Shown here piece by piece: positions 57,660-64,000 of a stretch of DNA of 64,000 bases. Source of the DNA: Apoderus coryli (Eukaryota; Arthropoda; Insecta; Coleoptera; Attelabidae). Numbering within the stretch: position 1 is the stretch's first letter; each line of letters begins with the position of its first letter. A program made the position numbers and the translations under genes. Location: positions 14,022,860 through 14,086,859 of the forward strand of contig OU452199.1 of assembly GCA_911728435.2 (NCBI GenBank). The letters are read 5' to 3'. The notes beneath the pieces were generated by a model, which had not been told where the DNA came from, made no database searches, and worked only from the letters and a program-made list of their open reading frames with translations.

Positions 57660-58985
57660 TCTTCTTCTAGCGACAGAGGTTGGTTGCACTCATATTGCAG
57701 CATCACCTCGATACCTTGACGCGAATGTGCTTCCGCAAGTACCTACTCAGAAAAGTATCCCAATTACTTTTGGCATTCGACACGCTCCATTCTCGAGCAA
57801 ATTCGTGAGTACCGAATTTACTATGTTTTTTTCTATTCGTCGTTATTAAACTATCAAAGTCATCGCCGCTTGCGGTTGTATCACACTCTCTATTAGTCTT
57901 AGCTTTTTGTCTCAATCAATACAGCCATTCCATATCTTTGTTCCGTTGTGCGTGAAACGGCATCTAAATAATGCAAAAAGATGGCAGTTTGGTGCTTACA
58001 TAAAGTTCCAAGGCTGCCAACTTCGCATATTTGCCTGTAGACTTCGTAAAGTAGTTCAGTACTGCTGCTGCTTGAATGCGTTGAATGAGAATTTGTTAAA
58101 GAAAACTGCTTTCTACATTTCTCTTCCGAAACTAACTTTCTTTGCATACACCCACCCGTGAGCAAAATTTAGTAAACGAACGTCGGATATAGCATTTTTC
58201 ATGCACAGTACATGTCAAATCCGCTAATGCGACGATATTGTAGGCCTTGCAACGGTTTAACACAATATCTTTGTACATCCTAACAGATATTTCACAGAAA
58301 TTATTGGTTTGGTGATCATGCGTACTTGCGTTTCTGTATGCCAAGCACCAACCAAGTTGGCGTTCCCCGTAATTCTTCACGTACATAATGTAAGAGGGAT
58401 ATTTTATAGCATTATTATTTCTCAATGTAGACCCGCAGCTACATTCTGCCATTTCAGCGCATACCTCAGGATTTTTATAAAATGTTGTACTATGCAGGTC
58501 GGTCGTGAATATTATGCTTCTTCTCGCAGAGCCATCTTCATATTAACTGCGATACGTGGAAAGAGCATAGCAAAATTTTTGACTCTGGAGAGACATGACT
58601 TAATGCTTGCCTCGCAGCTTCACTATCGCCAGTCATAATATATTTTGGACAAAAGCCTCCAAAAGCTTTGCACCCAAGAACTATTTTATTCCAGTTAAAC
58701 CAGTCACGGTATCAGATATGGTTTGGTTTTTGGTCATAAAAACTGCAAGGGGTACAGCCCCAGCTACAGTTACCGTCAAAATGAACGTTATCCCATGATT
58801 TTCTGCATCACAAGAAGATATACAGTCATGAATATGATGTCTTTGGTAGCTGCCAGTTTGTGGATTATTTGCACTATGGCTGTAAAGGGATCGTTTACAG
58901 TCTGCAATGATATGCCAAGCTTTTCATACTCGGTGGTTTTTCCATTTAGCGTCTGCAATAAATAATTGCGAACGTTATACTGTGT
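57660..58985 (-). pseudogene. MULE-type transposase with SWIM-finger remnant
   Basis: In minus-strand order: KTTEYEKLGISLQTVNDPFT (linker), PLAVFMTKNQTISDTVTGL (MULE DDE block with TDSEAA-like continuation, MTGDSEAARQALSHV), ILLCSFHVSQ and RWLCEKKHNI, then KNYGERQLGWCLAYRNASTH, NNFCEISVRMYKDIVLNRCK and, further on, EVGSLGTLCKHQTAIFLHYL, the C-K-H end of a SWIM zinc finger. This is the order of Mutator-like transposases common in insects. Frameshifts occur at about 58690, 58640 and 58550, and the upstream part is lost beyond 58985. Non-functional. No long terminal repeats identified. Confidence 0.75.
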
Positions 58986-61771
58986 GGATAGTTTAACGTG
59001 AATAATGTCGATATCTTAGATATTATATTTATTTTATAATTTAATTTGGGTTTTTTCATTCTGGGTACCAGTACTTCACTGATGTGTTTTATTTTGTGTA
59101 AGTTGAGATCTTCTGATTTGTCTATGCCAAAATATGTTTCAAATGTATTTGTGGCGACCATTATTCTTGCGCCACACTGTATATATTGTATTTTATTCTG
59201 TAGATACTGTGGCAACCTTTTTATTGTGCCACACTGTATATATGTATTTTTAAATTTTGTTATTTCTGTGTACAAATTTAGTATAGTAGTTGTAAATAAT
59301 ATTTTCTAAATTTGACCAAATGTCGAAACATCTGGCACAAATATTTCTGCTTTCTTTTTACTGTTTTTCATTTTCGGGAACAAAAGAAATCCCTTGTCTC
59401 TACCTAGAAAAAGCAGTGGTTATTGTTAAAGCCACGTACCGACCAGATGTACTCTCTTCACAGAGATGCTTTTTCTATAATTGCAACCCAGTCAGTCTTC
59501 AACATCAAAACCGTCAACAACTCTCTCTCCAGATTTTAACAACCTAAATCTCAAACACACTCTTTTCCATATTAATAAATATTCAGTTTTGTACATACCG
59601 TTAAACAGTGCCAGTGTTTTAATTATTACAATCATACTACCCAAATTACCAAATATTTCTGACTTCTTCGGGTGCAGGCAACTGAGTGAAACTGCATTAT
59701 TATTCACAGCATGGGTGTGGTCATTTTTAATTTTTATTAGTAACGGCAAATTCAGCTACATAATAGATCGCATACTAAAACTAATAACTCTTAAAATATA
59801 GTAGATATACTCTCATTTGTTTATTTGTGTAACTATTCCACTTTATACTTTAAGACCAATGGAAATTGCTGGTTGGCAGTCAAGATTTTTCAAGGTCTTC
59901 CTTGTGAACTGTGATTTTTTAAAAGACGCATGATGGCAGACATCCATTTTGCAATTAAATAAATTTAACCTGGATTTTAAAAATTGCCATTGTTATGGCA
60001 ATTAGGAGCTGCTGCAGAATTTAAATTTGATTTTATAGTTTTAAAAACATAATCAAGAACTGTTAACAAAAAAATACAAAATCTTTCTAAGTAATGTAAT
60101 TTATACAACACGCTCTAGCTACAATGCGTTGACCCAGGCGAAAGAGTTTTCTAAATGAAGTTATCTACTTTATGTACGACCATAACAAGAAAATATAATA
60201 ACTCATTGATTTTTTATATTTTACAAATACTGTCAAATTTTGAAATGTAATTTTGACATTAACAGTACAATGACCTTGCGGATTCGGTAAAATATTGAAA
60301 TAAGTAATTAAGTACATGCTTAATTTATATGTGATTCTTTGTATTTTGTTAGTACTTGCGAGTGTTTCTGATTTAGCTTTATAATGGGGGAGAAAAAATT
60401 AGTATTAAAACTGATTGTTTTTTTTCCTAACTTTGATATTGTAGGTATTCATGATTTTTTTTTCTCTTGGTTTTGTGTTGATAGGTATACTTGGCTTGGT
60501 TGTTATTAATTATTTAATATTCCCTTTTTTGGACTACTTTGTAGTCTGTATGGATGATTAATAATAAATAAATAAACAAATATAATTATTTGACTTATCA
60601 TACCTACTTGACATTGCTTTCATTTGATTAGGACGAGAGAGAGATAAGACTCATAACCCACTTTCGTGAAATTTTAAAATATAACTCACACTGATTGTTC
60701 AACTGTTCAATAATCAGTATATAAACCAAAAGGAGTAATAAACATATTATTCTTACAGGTAATTACTGTATAATACACCTTCGATCACTCTAATGACCAA
60801 GCGATATCGAAAATTATGTGTATGTGTTAAAACTTTACAACTGATGTGGCTCATTTACTAAAACACCCTGTAGACCTGAAGATATGAATAATGCTATATG
60901 GTATACTATTGCCACATAACGATTAACAATTAAAATAGTAGTCTCTGAACCTTCTTAAAACATTTCGAATAAAATTTAATAATTGTATTATATTACGTGA
61001 GAACTTTGTTTGAACTACTTACATTAGTTGTTATTCATACTTGTGTCTTTGTATATTTTACATAATTGCGAGAGAATATAAAACGAAGCATTGTCTGTAG
61101 AAATTATTAGCACGCGTATAATTGACATTTTCTAGTATCGTGACAATATATATATACTATATAAAATCTACCCTATACCTACAGCGTAGTCGTTTATATC
61201 GCCTTGTGCTGAACCAACACAACACAACCTTCATTAATAATAATAGCGGTTTCTGTAGCATCTATTCACATCTGGAACATCCAAACATCCAACACCGGTC
61301 GCTCCAAATTGCGCTAGGTATGCATTGTTCCGTGGAAAATTAATTATCTAGTCCGACTCTGGCAGCACCCGTACGCCGGTATTCTGCTGCTTATTTATGC
61401 AAAAGCATCTATTTCGCACACTTTTTGTCCCGACACTTTACGAGTAAAACTCTCGTATTCAGAGTAATCCGACAGTGGCATTCTATGCATTAATAGAAGT
61501 CGCGCCAGCTCACTTTGTATACATTGGGTCGTTGATAGTGCATGAGGCGCCAGGTTGATTTGATTCAGGGACGTGGAAGAGTGGGTATAATGAATGTTAT
61601 AAAAGAGAGTTCCCATAATTACTGAAATGTGTTGTTGCTTGTGTATTTCGACTTAGAATATGTACCGTAATTATGTATGATATTATTTTACAAATCATTA
61701 ACGTATAGTAATTGTTAAAGCAGAAATAAGTGAACATATAATTACTTCGGTAATATTTCTTTCGCATAGAC
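58986..61771. other. Non-coding DNA with a LINE-like tail and single-copy-like island
   Basis: 59150-59250 holds two copies of GCCACACTGTATATAT. 59480-59800 has overlapping open frames on both strands without recognisable motifs. 60380-60585 ends GATTAATAATAAATAAATAA, resembling a LINE 3' tail. CACCCTGTAGAC at 60863 is a solo element end. 61130-61620 is GC-richer and looks single-copy. Confidence 0.4.
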
Positions 61772-63278
61772 TAGGGGTCTACAAACTACAACCCGCAAGC
61801 CAAATCCGGCCCGCGACAGCTTAAGAATAGTATCATCAATCTGGCCCGCGACAGCTAATGTCTTATTGTTGTTATCATTGCTGTGATTAAGTTGAAGAAG
61901 AAAACAGAATGCTAATTACCTACACGGTTTTATTTACTTAACGACAGAAATGATGACGCAGAAGACTTAACTTAAGTATCTAAGCTTAACTAACAAATAA
62001 GTGAAATGAATCCCACTAATCACAGTAAAACAATGTAAGGCCAATGGTTTTGAACCACCATCATTTTCTACAGCCTTTGACACAAGTGCAACCACTCCTT
62101 TATTTTTACTACACATATTTTTGCATCCAGCAGTTGTGATAGATTCAAATTTTTCCATCGAAGGTTCTTTATTTAATGGCATTTTCCCTTAAAAATATCT
62201 GCCCCAATGGTCCTGCCGTGAATTCTATCAATATCAAGAAGTTCTTCATACACTTCATAGATTTTATCTACTCCGCGAATAAAAATCAACACCTGAGCAG
62301 TATCTGACACATCCGTTGACTCATCCAAGGCTAGAGACAACCACTTAAGATGTCCATTTTTGTCAGGCAGTTGAGATGATATATTTTCTTCGATGTCTTG
62401 CATCCTCCGCGCCACGGTGTTTGCTGAAAAACAGAAACTTTTAAATAAATTTTCTTTTTCGGGGCATATTTCTTTGGCTACTGCACTCAAGCATTATTTT
62501 ATCATTTCTCCATCGGTGAATAGTTTTCCACGTTTTCCGAGCCACACGAAAGCTGCCGCGAGTTGCATACTCTTGTTCAGTATTCGCTTTAGTAAACAAA
62601 GATTGCTGCGATTTCATTCCGCGCTTCAAAGCTTCAAATTTTTCCGTCCGCAAACTTGTATATTTGGAGTAATTTTAAAGATGTTTCGATTCATAGTGTC
62701 GTTTATTGTTATATATTATTTGAGAACCGCGATGCACAAAGTACATTTATCTTTGAACGTGCTGCATTCACTGTTTATTTTTCATTAATAATAAATAAAT
62801 CACACATAAAAATAATAAGTGAAATCAAAATACTGTTATGCGCGGGTATTACTTTATTTCACAATAGACAGTTTCGCTTCCTTCGCCTTTCTTACGAAAA
62901 CTGACTCGCGTTTGCACCGTTAGCCTTTTTATATGCAATATTACTGCCGCTCCAAGTGATCGGAATACAGAACCAGAACTTTCTCGAACGAAGGCGGATA
63001 TTCCCAAATATTTAATTACAACTAATGCCACCTGTTAGGATAACTGAAATAGATAGGACATAGTACAATGTACAGTATCACTACTCGCCACTAGATGTCA
63101 CAATCCACAATACTAATTGAAATGCAAAAAAGCGTATGTTTGCTTAGGCCATGCGCTTTGCGAGTAGTCTAGAATTCTAGAAATATAGTTAAGGACAGAA
63201 AAATTAAAACTGTTTGGCGCTTGTACAATACTGAAAAAATTATTATGGCCTTAAGGCTTCAAAGTTCGAAAACCCCTG
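61772..63278 (-). mobile_element. hAT element with 8-bp target duplication
   Basis: Ends TAGGGGTCTACAAACT (left) and, inward from the right, CAGGGGTTTTCGAACT. The flanks are GCATAGAC (61764-61771) and GTATAGAC (63279-63286), seven of eight matching, the target-duplication length of hAT elements. A GGCCCGC-rich subterminal region (AAATCCGGCCCGCGACAG) is typical of Charlie-like hATs. About 1.5 kb, with a deleted transposase. Confidence 0.85.
61967..62760 (-). pseudogene. hAT transposase pseudogene (GTF2IRD2/ZBED-like group)
   Basis: In minus-strand order: YNNKRHYESKHLKITPKYTS (BED-type zinc-finger end with H-x-x-x-x-H), LRTEKFEALKRGMKSQQSLF, then (new frame) EICPEKENLFKSFCFSANTV, RRMQDIEENISSQL, WLSLALDESTDVSDTAQVLI (first catalytic aspartate, LDESTD) and FIRGVDKIYEVYEELLD. 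After a frame change it reads KNMCSKNKGVVALVSKAV and KPLALHCFTV. The family then needs several hundred more residues up to the C-terminal dimerisation region, all missing here. Hence it is an internally deleted, non-autonomous copy. It most resembles hAT proteins annotated as GTF2I-repeat-domain-containing protein 2-like. Confidence 0.8.
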
Positions 63279-63286
63279 GTATAGAC

Positions 63287-64000
63287 TGCACTATGTTCAT
63301 AGCGAATGATACACAATATGCAGATTTCTAGCGACCATAAAGTAATCTTGCCTAAAATTGATGTCTAGTTCATACGAAATGCAAAAAATAATGTTGATAG
63401 TATTGATCGGATGTAGACTGTTATAAGGAAAACCTATTTGTTCTTTAATACAACGTCTTTACTGTAGGATGCGTTCTGTGAGCGGTGCATCTTATTATAT
63501 TTGATTTTTTTTTCTTGCCTTGAATTGATATTTCTTGTTAAGGGTACCTCAGGGCTGTTCTAATATCTATCTCTGAAGATACATTTGACGGAAAATACCA
63601 ATTTATATTAAAAGAAATAATTCAATTTTTATGACATAAATAAAAGATACCATAAGTCCTGGCGTCTTCTAATAAGACGTTGCCCTATATCATCGATAAA
63701 TCAGAACAATTATATATTATAATTAGACATACATGTTATAATTTTTAAAGTTGGAGATTGCTTTTTAAAAATACACTCTACAAGATTCAACATAAAACTT
63801 TATTTTTGAACTTTGAATTACAGTTATTGTTACAGAATAATTATTATTAACAAGACCGACTGAATTATAATAATAGAATCTCTCTTATTTGAATCTCTTA
63901 ATCTTTAGTTTTAATAATCTCTTCGTAATCCTTTATTTCTTACTATTTATACTATTTTAAAGTGCTGACTCAGATTGCTTCTAGAATATTGTATTGTTTA
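63287..64000. other. Non-coding DNA, nothing recognised
   Basis: No gene or element boundary seen in the last 700 bp, beyond a short hairpin at 63661-63683. Confidence 0.4.

Noticed and set aside
59481..59801. Overlapping open frames on both strands
   Set aside because: No recognisable domain, no splice context; two-strand openness suggests chance or a decayed repeat.
61569..61590. Next kinase exon beginning after TTCAG with GGACGTGG
   Set aside because: Would supply HR|D but continues with residues unlike the K-x-E-N of the kinase catalytic loop.
63661..63683. Terminator-like hairpin
   Set aside because: A short stem in AT-rich eukaryotic non-coding DNA; no reason to assign a function.

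Overview
The window looks like intronic and flanking DNA of an AT-rich insect nuclear genome. A beetle is my best guess, from the abundance of CAGGGTG-type inverted-repeat elements and transposases with an N-terminal DUF4817-like helix-turn-helix, but this is weak evidence. There is no bacterial gene organisation, operon, CRISPR array or rRNA gene. The only host coding sequence I can support is two exons of one plus-strand Ser/Thr kinase gene (CAMK group, closest to HUNK from memory). One exon (25788-25916) carries the beta-3 lysine and alpha-C glutamate. The next (51247-51416) carries the hinge and the start of the catalytic loop. The exons join in frame across a 25.3-kb intron. The exon for the glycine-rich loop and the exon completing HRD/DFG were not found and probably lie elsewhere in the gene or outside the window.

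Almost everything else is transposable-element debris. Region 1-25 kb: a small Tc1-like element with TA flanks (6.6 kb), a 5'-truncated LINE (11.9-12.6 kb), two abutting fold-back elements (12.9-14.2 kb), a fold-back whose loop holds the last codons of a transposase (16.9-18.4 kb), a TTGAAT-rich inverted-repeat element (19.1-19.6 kb), and a nested stack at 21.3-25.1 kb. In that stack a tRNA-Ala-like repeat is split by an element with 28-bp inverted repeats and by a DUF4817-type transposon, which in turn carries a candidate 5S-rRNA-derived SINE. Large intron (25.9-51.2 kb): tRNA-Ala-like repeats, three LINE remnants, a Tc1-like transposase relic, three multi-layered palindromes (35.3-37.7, 40.9-43.0 and 44.0-45.9 kb), two near-identical copies of an inverted-repeat family with a perfect 28-bp hairpin (46.3 and 49.6 kb), and a broken P-element/THAP9-like transposase between them. 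Downstream (51.4-64 kb): a pogo-like element with TA-flanked inverted repeats and a surviving terminal exon, a mariner pseudogene, a MULE pseudogene with SWIM remnant, and a hAT element with recognisable termini and 8-bp target duplication.

The most interesting pattern is that three separate fold-back elements have loops made from the extreme 5' or 3' coding end of DUF4817-type transposases. This suggests that inverted duplication of transposon ends repeatedly produced large palindromes here. All identifications are by eye from translated motifs; no database search was run.
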